Shown here piece after piece: positions 35,801 to 44,309 of a stretch of DNA of 64,000 nucleotides. The DNA comes from Pedobacter africanus (lineage in GTDB: Bacteria; Bacteroidota; Bacteroidia; Sphingobacteriales; Sphingobacteriaceae). The first letter of the stretch is position 1. Each line of letters starts with the position of its first letter. The translations under genes were made by a program, and so were the position numbers. The stretch spans positions 558,001-622,000 of the forward strand of contig NZ_FWXT01000001.1 in NCBI RefSeq assembly GCF_900176535.1. The letters are read 5' to 3'. The notes under the pieces are model-generated. The model was not told the DNA's origin. It saw only the letters and a list, made by a program, of their open reading frames with translations, and did no database searches.

Positions 35801-36525
35801 AGGATTTCCTGATCCGGCTTGGCAAAAGAACCCGCACTCCTTTCTTTGGAAAGGGATTGATAGCCGGTATTTACAGTTACATTTACCTCTAAAAGGTTCC
35901 CTGCTTCTGGTAATAAAGTTACCGGTCCAATATCTTTTTTAACCGTTACTTCAACTGTCTTGTAACCCAGATAAGAAATAACCAGTGTAGCATTTTCATC
36001 TACATTTTGCAGGATAAACTCACCATTACTATTTGTTAAAGCTGTTTTGTTGTTTCCTTTAACTTTAACAGTAGCACCGGGCAGCCCTTGACCCTTCTCG
36101 TCCAGAATACGGCCCCGCACATCAATATCAGCAAAAGCATTAACAAGCCTGTCCAGAAAGGAAGGCTCCTTTGCCTTTATAACAATAGTGTTCTTCTCTA
36201 TGGTATAACCTAAAGATTGATTACTGAGACTTGTTTTCAGCACATCATCAAGTGCTGTATTTATAAAGTTGACATTGATTGGCCTGGCAGCGTTTAATTC
36301 TGCCGTTTTCCATACAACATTGTAACCGGTTTGCTTTTTAATTTCAGTAAACAACTGCTTCAATGATCCATCTTTTGACCTGAAGGTTACCCTTTGGGCA
36401 AAGCCGGATGCACTGACCTGCATAATGGTTGCAATTAATATTACGGTGGTAAGTCGCATAATGAGCAGGATTTTCTGGAAACACGGTAATTGCATACCCC
36501 GTTTCCTGGTATAAATTTTATACAT
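32857..36525 (-). CDS. SusC/RagA TonB-dependent receptor with STN domain (operon 2)
   Basis: The product has 1222 residues. Signal region ends GFAQ, followed by STN (about 45-115), regulatory-like domain (VRGRILDEKGQGLPGATVKV), a plug with VNTGYQSLSKERSAGSFAKP, LQRIDGLVPGLTVNNAPGSE and LKDATAASIWGAKASNGVVV, and a barrel ending in an aromatic (GAHASF). It is paralogous to SusC-3 across the divergent sigma genes; both share the RSAGS...KPD and RLDGL/RIDGL...PGLTVNNAP stretches. It probably signals through the FecR-2/sigma-2 pair. An antisense RNA is predicted over its leader. Confidence 0.92.
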   Translation of the reverse strand: MYKIYTRKRGMQLPCFQKILLIMRLTTVILIATIMQVSASGFAQRVTFRSKDGSLKQLFTEIKKQTGYNVVWKTAELNAARPINVNFINTALDDVLKTSLSNQSLGYTIEKNTIVIKAKEPSFLDRLVNAFADIDVRGRILDEKGQGLPGATVKVKGNNKTALTNSNGEFILQNVDENATLVISYLGYKTVEVTVKKDIGPVTLLPEAGNLLEVNVTVNTGYQSLSKERSAGSFAKPDQEILANRSTSMNVLQRIDGLVPGLTVNNAPGSESILIRGLNSINSSRSPLIVVDGIPTSNISLINPQDVADITVLKDATAASIWGAKASNGVVVVTTRKGTNSEGIKVDYDGFISFQGKPDLGYLPVLNSQQYIQAAKEVFDPVTYPWNVTSAFALGSVGMPPHEMILYNKYRGLINSAQANKSLDSLASMNNRDQIKDLWYRNAALMNHTISLTGGGKVHSFYGSAAYTDTKSNRPGTQDRSYKVNLRQDFNFNKVLKVYLITDLTNNITSAPRNVSIDTRFYPYQLFRDANGNSLAMPYVGALTDSTRKASEARSRISLDYKPLDDMNLAAAKGNSLLNRVIGGFTVKPIKFLRYEGVFGYIRGHNKTSLYDDNTSFVQRNELVNFTVAANPSVTPVYYLPVAGGKYSTNNILQKEWTIRNQFIFDHSWKQSLHQLTVLAGQEAQEQMLTLNQSIARGYDQQLRNAIPVDYAVLSLGIQNPVVPNNLNRSVLSSDFYSETESQTRFSSYYANGAYTYAQKYSVNASWRVDKSNLFGLDKGAQGKPVWSAGAKWIISEENFMKPMSFLNHLSLRATYGVTGNSPVPGTASSYNILSSATSASLPGGRSFSVATPGNPSLTWERTKITNVGLDFGILNNRVSGSLDYYSKITDDLIGQLPVNTLTGYSVIVGNYGSLKNKGIEAVVNSLNINTSNFRWTTSLNLAYNKNEITSIKYLTPLTIGQQMISQRFFPGYSAFALFAYRYAGLDGLGDPQIRLADGTVTKSRNVSTPDDMRYMGTTQPPFSGGLSNTFSYKGFSLGLNAVFNLGHVMRRDVGSYFSGRLVGANALVLAAGRYTSGVNLAQGNVNSIFLERWKQPGDENSTHVPSYVSNSSLSNSRRDINYYTYGDLNVLDASYIKLRDITLSYRLPKSVISNLKASNITLRMQISNLMLWKANRYGIDPEFQGYNLGVASGGDPETISSVNRAMRSMQGMVTFGAHASF

Positions 36526-36533
36526 TTGCTTTA

Positions 36534-36618
36534 GTTTGGTGTTAGTTGATAGTCCAAAAATTTATTAAATAATGCCAGGCATTGGCCAGCAGTGTTCCAC
36601 CACTTCTGGCCCTTTTTT
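36534..36618 (+). ncRNA. Predicted cis-antisense RNA at susC-2 leader
   Basis: Opposite susC-2: an exact -7 box TACATTTG (36521-36528) over the start codon, then GTTTGGT (36534-36540). A hairpin (36584-36594 with 36601-36611, 11 bp, one mismatch) and T6 (36613-36618) follow. The predicted RNA is about 85 nt. No convincing -33 element is visible. Confidence 0.55.
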
Positions 36619-36643
36619 ATTCAGGCATTTACATTGCGGGTAG

Positions 36644-37816
36644 TTATCTGTTCACTATTATCCTCCTTCCTTCAATTTTAAAATGCACGCCCCCTGTTAA
36701 TTCCAGCATTCTTAAAACGTCAGATACATTTCCGAACTTGGTTATAGTTCCTCCAAATAACTGAGTTTGCATATTTTCATCCTGATACCGTATTTCCAAA
36801 TCATACCATCTGGCTATTTTCCGCATGATGATCCCCAATTGCTCATCATTGAACATAAATTCTCCATTTTTCCATGCAACAGCTTCCTGTGCATTAACCT
36901 GGTTTATTTTTATCTTTCCACCCGCCACTACCGCTTCCTCATTAGGGCTTAATATAGCAGCGTCATTTACCTTTACCTTACCTTCAAGCAAGGTGGTTTT
37001 TATGTGAGCCTCATCACGATACGCATTGACATTAAAATGCGTCCCTAATACTTCCACTTCCTGACCTGCACTTTTTACCCTAAATGGATGTAATTTATCC
37101 TTGGCTACTTCAAAATAGGCTTCGCCACTCAGCTCAACAGTCCTGCCAGGTTGGCCAGAGAAAGTTTTGGGGAATTTAAGGGTGCTGGCAGCGTTAAGCC
37201 ATATTTTGCTCCCATCCGGAAGAGTAAGTTCATATTGCCCTCCTTTTGGTGTATTGATCTCCATCAACTCATCTTTCACATCTCCTGTCAGGTCGTCATT
37301 TAATGGAGATCCATCATTATAACTAAGTTTTCCAGCATCTATTACCACTCCACTTTTAGCATCACTTAATGTAATGGTCTTTCCATTGGCCAGGGTTAAG
37401 GTTGCTTTATTCCCCCCCGGTGCAATGTCATTAGCTGAATAGCTGTTCTTGTTTGTTCCGCTTTTGCCTGTACCAGGCCCCGCATTGTAAATCCACAGGC
37501 CTATACTCAAAACGATAAGCACAGAGGCTACCGCCGCCATCTGCCATTTTTTTGCATTGGTAAAGAAATGATTAACCTTTAATTTTAAAGGCTTTACATC
37601 AACCTTCTCAAGAACCCTCTGATAAGCCAAGTTCAGTTCCTGATCAGATAAAACAGAATTGAATTCATTGCTGTTTAAATCCGCTTCAATCAGCCCATCC
37701 AAAACCAAATCATTTTTTACATCAGTAACTGCTTTCTGAAACAAAGCCCATTCCTTGCCCGTCATTTTGCCTTGAAGCCATAATTGATAGAGTTCCTGAA
37801 ATTCTTTCTTTTCCAT
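36644..37816 (-). CDS. FecR-family anti-sigma factor (operon 2)
   Basis: The product has 390 residues from the ATG at 37816 (MEKKEFQELYQLW); the frame runs further up only from weaker starts. Cytoplasmic helices, one membrane span (AAVASVLIVLSIGLWIY, about 95-110) and the FecR core (GGQYELTLPDGSKIWLNAAS, GEAYFEVAKDKLHPF, VLGTHFNVNAYRDE) are followed by DUF4974 (KIARWYDLEIRYQDE). It holds sigma-2 inactive until SusC-2 signals. It lies 75 bp after the sigma gene. Confidence 0.9.
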   Translation of the reverse strand: MEKKEFQELYQLWLQGKMTGKEWALFQKAVTDVKNDLVLDGLIEADLNSNEFNSVLSDQELNLAYQRVLEKVDVKPLKLKVNHFFTNAKKWQMAAVASVLIVLSIGLWIYNAGPGTGKSGTNKNSYSANDIAPGGNKATLTLANGKTITLSDAKSGVVIDAGKLSYNDGSPLNDDLTGDVKDELMEINTPKGGQYELTLPDGSKIWLNAASTLKFPKTFSGQPGRTVELSGEAYFEVAKDKLHPFRVKSAGQEVEVLGTHFNVNAYRDEAHIKTTLLEGKVKVNDAAILSPNEEAVVAGGKIKINQVNAQEAVAWKNGEFMFNDEQLGIIMRKIARWYDLEIRYQDENMQTQLFGGTITKFGNVSDVLRMLELTGGVHFKIEGRRIIVNR

Positions 37817-37891
37817 CTGGATAGTTGATAATATGCCCTTGATATGTAGTAGACGCACTCAAACGGAAAAAGGGGGGGATGGAGAAAAAAA

Positions 37892-38452
37892 TTAATAAAA
37901 AATATTTGAGAATAATATAATGGAGATGAGCTCGTTTTTATGCGTTATCAAATATTGCCTGATTTTAGCCAGGGCAATTTGTATGTACTCTTTGACCGTA
38001 TCTTTACGTATGCCAAGTTCAGTGGCTATTTCTTCATAGGTTTTTCCATCCTGCCTGCTTAGCTGGTAAACCTGTTTTTGTTTAGGGGACAGGCCTTCCA
38101 GAGATTTGTCGAGCAGTTCAGCCCTTTCTATATTTACTACAATATCTTCCGGGCTCTCGCTATTGCTTTCCAGCAATTCCATGGCAAATGTAAGGTATTT
38201 ATCTTCTAAAAGTTTTTCACGAAAGCGGCTGGCAATCAAATTCCTTGCAATCTGGAACAACCAGGCTTTCGGGTTCTCAACTTCGGCCAATTGCTGGCGG
38301 CGTTCCCAAACATTCAAAAATACCTGCTGGGCAATGTCTTCGGCAATTACCTGTACCTTAACCAGTCTAAGCGTATTGCCATAAATCTGCTTATAGTATT
38401 TCTCAAACAACGATGAAAACTCGCGATCTTCTGATGAATCTTTCCCTGGCAT
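37892..38452 (-). CDS. ECF sigma factor (operon 2)
   Basis: The product has 186 residues from the ATG at 38452 (MPGKDSSEDREFSSLFEKYY); a GTG at 38458 would add two. Region 2 reads YKQIYGNTLRLVKVQVIAED then IAQQVFLNVWERRQQL. Region 4 reads LSPKQKQVYQLSRQDGKTYE then EIATELGIRKDTVKEYIQIA. It is expected to activate susCD-2. It faces the sigma-3 gene across about 200 bp; the two are related but not identical. Confidence 0.9.
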   Translation of the reverse strand: MPGKDSSEDREFSSLFEKYYKQIYGNTLRLVKVQVIAEDIAQQVFLNVWERRQQLAEVENPKAWLFQIARNLIASRFREKLLEDKYLTFAMELLESNSESPEDIVVNIERAELLDKSLEGLSPKQKQVYQLSRQDGKTYEEIATELGIRKDTVKEYIQIALAKIRQYLITHKNELISIILFSNIFY

Positions 38453-38572
38453 CAACACTGTTTTGTTATTTTCTACTTGACAATCGCTTGTTGTAAAACA
38501 ATAAATGATCTGCTAATTTGGCAAAAAAAGGTGAAACAACAATAAGTTTTCAAAAAGGCCTGCCAAAGGTGC

Positions 38573-38604
38573 TTGTAGTTGTTCTTCGAAAATAGTTACA
38601 TTTG
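38573..38604 (+). promoter_or_regulatory. Promoter of the operon 3 sigma gene
   Basis: TTG (38573-38575), 21 bp, then an exact TACATTTG (38597-38604) match the Bacteroidota housekeeping promoter. The predicted start near 38610 leaves a leader of about 40 nt before the GTG at 38653. No comparable box was found for the divergent sigma-2 gene. Confidence 0.5.
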
Positions 38605-38652
38605 ACAATCCCACACTTCAACCTGCAAACTGATAAATAGAATTATATAACT

Positions 38653-39261
38653 GTGGCAATTGACCAGCATCTTGACAATGAACAGTTGAAGTCTCGGCTT
38701 GCAGCCGGGGATTCACTTGCATTTAAAATTCTGTTTGATAAGTATTATAAACAGCTGGTTTATTTTGCCAACAGGTTTACCGGTGATATGATTGAGGCTG
38801 AAGACATTGTAATGGATGTTTTTGCTAAATTCTGGCAAAAGAAGGCAACAGTTATCTCCATTACGAACCTCTCCTCGTTTTTATTCGGTAGCGTAAAAAA
38901 TGCCTGTATCGATTTACTTCGGAAGGAGGCCCGCTTTCCTATGCTTTTTCAAGAGCTGCAGGACGAACTCCTGGACCAAAACGCCATTATAGAAGGTGAA
39001 GAAATCTTTGCCCGCCTACTTCAGCAGGTATATGAACAGATAGAAAGCTTGCCCGACCAATGCAAATCAATTTTTAAGTTGATTTATCTGGAAGGAAAAT
39101 CTACCAAAGAGGTTGCCGCTATGCTAAATTTATCTGTTCAAACGGTCCGCAATCAAAAAACAAGAGGTTTGAGCCTGATCAGAGCTAAAATAACTCCTCA
39201 AAACCTGCTTTCTTTTGCATTATTACAGATCGCTATGCTCTATACCCAAGCCATGCGTTAG
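38653..39261 (+). CDS. ECF sigma factor (operon 3)
   Basis: The product has 202 residues with a GTG start. Region 2 reads AFKILFDKYYKQLVYFANRF then MIEAEDIVMDVFAKFWQKK. Region 4 reads LPDQCKSIFKLIYLEGKSTK then EVAAMLNLSVQTVRNQKTRG. It belongs to the same FecR/SusC-linked family as the other three. The leftward sigma-2 gene is its divergent neighbour. Confidence 0.9.
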   Translation: MAIDQHLDNEQLKSRLAAGDSLAFKILFDKYYKQLVYFANRFTGDMIEAEDIVMDVFAKFWQKKATVISITNLSSFLFGSVKNACIDLLRKEARFPMLFQELQDELLDQNAIIEGEEIFARLLQQVYEQIESLPDQCKSIFKLIYLEGKSTKEVAAMLNLSVQTVRNQKTRGLSLIRAKITPQNLLSFALLQIAMLYTQAMR

Positions 39262-39323
39262 TTTTTATTTTATTTTTTTGGTTGTTTTTTTCTTTTCAAC
39301 GTCTTCAATTAAAATTAATTTTG

Positions 39324-40529
39324 ATGGGCTATCTTCCCGAACATATTGCTGGTTTACTTATTTTGCATTTAAAAGGCACTATTTCCGCCGAACAGCAAAA
39401 AGAAGTAGAAAAATGGATTGTACAAAATCCTCATAATAAGCGTGTTTTTGAACGCATTCAAAACAAAGATACGCTGACTAAAGAACTGCTAAAGTATGAG
39501 AATATCTCTAAAGAACGTGCCTGGAATAATCTTCAGAAGATAATTGAAGACAGCACAGTGGAAATTGAAATGAAACCGGGCAGCCGAAAAATTAAAAAAG
39601 TAATTACCTGGTGGGCCGCAGCATGCCTGGTTGCAGGATTATTTTATTTCTTTTACAATAAGGTCTATTTAAAAGAGGGGAATGACAAAAACACATCTAC
39701 TGCTTCGCTGAATATAGCACCTGGAAAAGAAGGGGCCATATTAACCCTGGCTGATGGCAAACAGGTATCGCTTGACAGCTTAAAAAATGGCTACATAGAA
39801 ATACAAAAGGGTGTGAAGGCAAAAATAGTTAATGGAACGCTGGTATATGAAACGGAAACAGCTAATCCGGTATATAACACCATTAATACCCCAAAAAGCA
39901 GACAATATGAGTTAATATTGCCAGATGGGACAAAAGTGTGGTTAAATTCGGTCAGTTCAATTCGCTTCCCAACCCAATTTGTTGGCAATGAGAGAAGGGT
40001 GGAGTTGCATGGCGAGGCCTACTTTGAAGTTTACAAAAACAGGAACATGCCGTTTAAAATTGTCACAAAAAATAAAGCCGAAGTCGTTGTACTGGGAACA
40101 CATTTCAATATCAATAGTTATGATAACGAAGAAAATATAAATACAACCCTACTTGAAGGATCAGTGAATGTGTTGTATAGTGGCCAAAAAGTTACACTTA
40201 AGCCCGGACAACAGGCCCAAATTTCGCAGTTAAAACGCTCAAATAACTTTTCAGGAATAAAAGTTGCCAATAATGTGGATGTAGAAAAAGTTACCGCCTG
40301 GAAAAATGGCACATTCAACTTTGAAGGAATGGAACTGAAGGAAATTATGCGCCAGTTGGAACGATGGTACGACATTGAGGTCAAATACGACGGCACTGCA
40401 CCGAAACTAAGGTTCTTTGGAGAAATTAGCAGGAAAGAAAACCTGGCAGACGTACTTACCGCATTGGAAGAGGCACACGTTCGTTTCAGATTAGAAGAAG
40501 GAAGGAGGTTGATCGTTTTAGCAAATTAA
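39324..40529 (+). CDS. FecR-family anti-sigma factor (operon 3)
   Basis: The product has 401 residues from the ATG at 39324 (MGYLPEHIAGLLILHLKGTI), 62 bp after the sigma stop; an earlier TTG at 39282 would overlay a T-rich leader. N-terminal helices, membrane span (VITWWAAACLVAGLFYFFY, about 88-106), FecR core (SRQYELILPDGTKVWLNSVS, GEAYFEVYKNRNMPF, VVLGTHFNINSYDNE) and DUF4974 (MRQLERWYDIEVKYDGTAPK) are all present. Confidence 0.9.
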   Translation: MGYLPEHIAGLLILHLKGTISAEQQKEVEKWIVQNPHNKRVFERIQNKDTLTKELLKYENISKERAWNNLQKIIEDSTVEIEMKPGSRKIKKVITWWAAACLVAGLFYFFYNKVYLKEGNDKNTSTASLNIAPGKEGAILTLADGKQVSLDSLKNGYIEIQKGVKAKIVNGTLVYETETANPVYNTINTPKSRQYELILPDGTKVWLNSVSSIRFPTQFVGNERRVELHGEAYFEVYKNRNMPFKIVTKNKAEVVVLGTHFNINSYDNEENINTTLLEGSVNVLYSGQKVTLKPGQQAQISQLKRSNNFSGIKVANNVDVEKVTAWKNGTFNFEGMELKEIMRQLERWYDIEVKYDGTAPKLRFFGEISRKENLADVLTALEEAHVRFRLEEGRRLIVLAN

Positions 40530-40565
40530 ATCCTATCCGTCAATTACGGAACTTAATAATCTGGT

Positions 40566-40648
40566 AAAAAAATACCGGAAGTGTTATCACCACTTCCGGA
40601 AGAATTGGCCTGATTACAAACGTCATAACACATTTTACTAAACCAAAC
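40566..40648 (-). ncRNA. Predicted cis-antisense RNA at susC-3 leader
   Basis: This copy is on the minus strand because susC-3 is on the plus strand. The -7 box TACTTTTG (plus positions 40654-40661) overlaps the start codon and GTTTGGT follows (40648-40642). A perfect 9-bp hairpin (40575-40583 with 40591-40599) and a T-run (plus A-run 40566-40572) end it. The predicted RNA is about 83 nt. Confidence 0.55.
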
Positions 40649-40660
40649 CATTACAAAAGT

Positions 40661-43600
40661 ATGCAAAAAAACTTTACTTTGGCCCAACCAGCCCTGCCAT
40701 TTCCATGGCATGTGAAACCAGTAAAATTACTGGCAGGAATTACAAAATATCTATTGATTGTCGTTTTGTTTTGTACAGCTAAAACTGCGGGTGCACAAAC
40801 TGTAACCATTTCCGCAAAAGACATTTCTATGCAAAAAGTGATCTCGGAAATTAAAAAACAGACCGGTTACTCGGTATTTGGTAATATGGACCTTCTGGAT
40901 AAGGTAGATCCGGTTTCAATTACCGCCAAAAACATGCCTCTGGCAGAATTTCTGGCCGCTATATTCCGCAATCAGCCAATAAGCTACCGGGTGGCAAACC
41001 GGACCATCTTTCTTTCGAAAAAAAACAGCACCCAAAAAGATGATAGCGGGCAAAATCCCAGTCCCGGTAAGAGCATTCAGGGCCAGGTTCTAGACTCCCT
41101 GGGAAGACCGCTTTCCGGGGCAACAGTTGCAATCCGGAATCGAAGCCAGGTAAAACTCACGGATAATGAAGGTAAGTTTACACAAACGGTAAACGAAAAC
41201 GATGTCCTGGTGATATCTTACCTGGGCTACACAAATTCCACAATTATTTTGAATGCTAAAAACCTGCCAGCTTCCGGTAACCTGATCATTAATTTGAAAC
41301 CAACTGTGAACCAGCTGAACCAGATCAACGTTACCATCAATACCGGTTATCAGAATATTGCCAGGGCACGAAGTGCCGGGTCGGTGTCTAAACCAGATAT
41401 GAAGGTCTACAACGACAGGGTTGGAACGATGAATGTGATTCAGCGTTTGGACGGTTTAATTCCGGGGCTTACGGTTAACAACGCACCATCTGCCGATCAG
41501 TTTCAAATCCGTGGCCTTACAACTGTTGGAACAACCATTAATATTGGTGGTTTTGCAGTACCAACCACAAGCCGTTCACCACTCTTTGTTGTAGACGGTG
41601 TCCCTTACGATGACATTAACCTGATCAACCCTAACGATGTGATGGACGTGAATGTGCTGAAAGATGCCACTGCAGCATCTATATGGGGTACAAGAGCAGC
41701 AAACGGCGTAATCGTGATTACAACAAAAACGGGTAAAGCCGGAAAGCTAAAAGTCGATTACAATACCTTTGTACGGTTCCAGGCCCGTCCCGATCTGAGT
41801 TATATGCCTGTTTTGAACAGCCGCGAATATATCCAGGCCGCAAGGGAAACGTTTGACGGCAATGTGGTTCCCTGGGCAACAGTTAACGGAAGCACCTCTC
41901 CTATTGTCGCCCCTCACGAGCTGGTACTCTATAATTTAAACAGAGGGCTGATTACACAGGATGTGGCCAATGCCAAACTCGACAGCATGTCTAACCTCTC
42001 TAATCTGGATCAGATATCGGCCCTGTTTTACAGCAATAGCCTGGTCACCAACCATTCCCTTGCTGTTAGCGGTGGTGCAGACAGATATACGTTCTATGGT
42101 TCTTTTAATTATACCGGAAACCGAGGAAATGGTAATCGTCCCGACAATTCAGGTGACAACTTTAAATTGAACCTGCGCCAGGATTTTAAATTAAATAAAA
42201 GTATCCAGGCTTACCTGGTAACAGACATCACAAACAACCTATCGAAATCCAGGCCCTGGCCATCATTTAACGCTCAGTTTACACCCTACCAATTATTTCA
42301 AGATGCTTCTGGCAATAACCTGGATCTGTCCTGGAGGTATCTTACCGATGAATTAAGGGCCTCTACAGAATCAAAAGGTAAAATAGACCTGAGTTATGTA
42401 CCTGTAGACGAAGCTGGCTTTGGCTATACAAACAGTAATGCACTTTCGGTAAGGTTGAACTCCGGTTTAAATGTCAATATTTTTAAAGGTTTGAAATTTG
42501 AAGGTACTTACAGTTATGTCAGAGGCAAGAACGATACCAGACAGTTTGAAGATCAGAAAGCATTTGTGGTTAGAAGGGAGGTTCTGAGTTTTGCTACATA
42601 CAATACTGCTTCGGGTGTAGTGACCTATAATTTTCCAAAAACCGGTGGACGGTTGACTACAACAAATAGTTCCAGGGAAGACTGGACGATCAGGAACCAG
42701 TTGACCTATAATAAAAGTTGGCTCGAAAATAAGCATCAGCTTACCGTTCTGGCGGGAAATGAAGCACAGTCTTCTACCGTAAAAAATACTACCGAACTAA
42801 CAAGGGGATTTGATGACAACCTGAATACAGTACAGCTGATAGATTATAAAACACTGTCTTCGGGAATCTCAGGAACAATTTATCCCACTACCGGCGGCTT
42901 TGGCAATTATTTCCCAGACTTGTTGTATGTGCAGGGCATAGATACCCGATCGCTTTCTTACTATTCCAATCTTGCCTATTCGTTCTTAGAGAAATATGGC
43001 ATCAATGCAAGCTGGCGGATTGATCAGTCCAATCTTTTTGGCAAGGACAAATCAGCACAGAATAAACCCGTATGGAGCGTAGGCGCCTTATGGAACATCA
43101 CCAGGGAAAACTGGATGGAAAAAATTACCTGGGTTAACGAACTCCGGCTACGTACAACTTACGGATTAACCGGAAACTCACCCTCGCCAGGAACAGCAGC
43201 ATCATCAGATATCTTGCTTGCAAGTGCCCCTTCAGGATTTACTGTACCTGGAGGAACAATTTATAGGATTAACAGCCCTGCGAATAAAAGGCTGACCTGG
43301 GAATTGACAAAAACCAATAATGTTGGCCTGGATTTCAGGCTGCTCAATAGCCGCGTAAGTGGTTCATTGGATATGTATTGGAAAAAAACGGAGGGTCTCC
43401 TGGATCAGTTGCTGGTAAATCCATTCGCGGCTGCCACCTCGACAACTATATTCGGGAATGCCGGTGTTTTAAAAAACCGTGGTGTGGAATTGTCTTTAAC
43501 GACGGTGAATATCAGCACCCCGGGTTTTACCTGGCGAACCATGCTGAATGGCGCTTACAATACCAACAAGATTATCAAATCCTATGCTGCAGCGTCTAAT

Positions 43601-44305
43601 AGTGGTGCTGTACGCAGTACTGCAACGGTAGTTCAGGGATTTTCTTCCTATCCGCTATTTGCATACGACTTTGAGGGTTTGGACGCTTTAGGGGATCCCT
43701 TAATCCGTTTAAGCGATGGACAAATTGTTAAGACACCGAATATTACAAAACCTAACGATCTCCTGTATATGGGCACCACACAGCCTAAATGGTCCGGCGG
43801 CTTTAATAACAGTTTTCGTTACAAGTCTTTTGACCTGCAGATGAATATCATATTTAATGCTGGCCATGTGATGCGCAGAGATGTCAACAGCAGATATACC
43901 GGTGTAAATGCCCAGAACAATAATTTCCATGCAGAATTTAAAGACAGATGGAAACAACCCGGTGATGAAAACTTCACTGATGTCCCTTCGTTCGTTCCTG
44001 TATCCAGCCTCAATTCCTCGCGCAGGTCATCGTTCTATTATATCCTGGGCGACCGAAATGTACTGGATGCATCATTCGCAAAAATCAGGGACATAACCCT
44101 TAGCTACAGTTTGCCAAATGGTTTATTAAACAGATGGAAGATCAACCAGTTAAGGGTATTCACGCAAGTTGGCAACATCTTGTTGTGGCGTGCAAATAAT
44201 GCAGGGATTGATCCCGAGTTTCAAACCGTTGGCAGCTTTGGCGGCCTAAGGACTCTCAGAACAGGTCAAAACACAATTTCAATTGGCGCAAACCTTTCAT
44301 TTTAG
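40661..44305 (+). CDS. SusC/RagA TonB-dependent receptor with STN domain (operon 3)
   Basis: The product has 1214 residues. A longer N-terminal region (signal ends TAGAQ near 45) precedes STN (VTISAKDISMQKVISEIKKQ), then the regulatory-like domain (IQGQVLDSLGRPLSGATVAI). The plug contains INTGYQNIARARSAGSVSKP and LKDATAASIWGTRAANGVIV, and the barrel ends TISIGANLSF. It shares the RSAGS...KPD and PGLTVNNAP stretches with SusC-2, so the two divergent loci are paralogous. It overlaps no gene; SusD-3 starts 4 bp downstream. Confidence 0.92.
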   Translation: MQKNFTLAQPALPFPWHVKPVKLLAGITKYLLIVVLFCTAKTAGAQTVTISAKDISMQKVISEIKKQTGYSVFGNMDLLDKVDPVSITAKNMPLAEFLAAIFRNQPISYRVANRTIFLSKKNSTQKDDSGQNPSPGKSIQGQVLDSLGRPLSGATVAIRNRSQVKLTDNEGKFTQTVNENDVLVISYLGYTNSTIILNAKNLPASGNLIINLKPTVNQLNQINVTINTGYQNIARARSAGSVSKPDMKVYNDRVGTMNVIQRLDGLIPGLTVNNAPSADQFQIRGLTTVGTTINIGGFAVPTTSRSPLFVVDGVPYDDINLINPNDVMDVNVLKDATAASIWGTRAANGVIVITTKTGKAGKLKVDYNTFVRFQARPDLSYMPVLNSREYIQAARETFDGNVVPWATVNGSTSPIVAPHELVLYNLNRGLITQDVANAKLDSMSNLSNLDQISALFYSNSLVTNHSLAVSGGADRYTFYGSFNYTGNRGNGNRPDNSGDNFKLNLRQDFKLNKSIQAYLVTDITNNLSKSRPWPSFNAQFTPYQLFQDASGNNLDLSWRYLTDELRASTESKGKIDLSYVPVDEAGFGYTNSNALSVRLNSGLNVNIFKGLKFEGTYSYVRGKNDTRQFEDQKAFVVRREVLSFATYNTASGVVTYNFPKTGGRLTTTNSSREDWTIRNQLTYNKSWLENKHQLTVLAGNEAQSSTVKNTTELTRGFDDNLNTVQLIDYKTLSSGISGTIYPTTGGFGNYFPDLLYVQGIDTRSLSYYSNLAYSFLEKYGINASWRIDQSNLFGKDKSAQNKPVWSVGALWNITRENWMEKITWVNELRLRTTYGLTGNSPSPGTAASSDILLASAPSGFTVPGGTIYRINSPANKRLTWELTKTNNVGLDFRLLNSRVSGSLDMYWKKTEGLLDQLLVNPFAAATSTTIFGNAGVLKNRGVELSLTTVNISTPGFTWRTMLNGAYNTNKIIKSYAAASNSGAVRSTATVVQGFSSYPLFAYDFEGLDALGDPLIRLSDGQIVKTPNITKPNDLLYMGTTQPKWSGGFNNSFRYKSFDLQMNIIFNAGHVMRRDVNSRYTGVNAQNNNFHAEFKDRWKQPGDENFTDVPSFVPVSSLNSSRRSSFYYILGDRNVLDASFAKIRDITLSYSLPNGLLNRWKINQLRVFTQVGNILLWRANNAGIDPEFQTVGSFGGLRTLRTGQNTISIGANLSF

Positions 44306-44309
44306 CATT

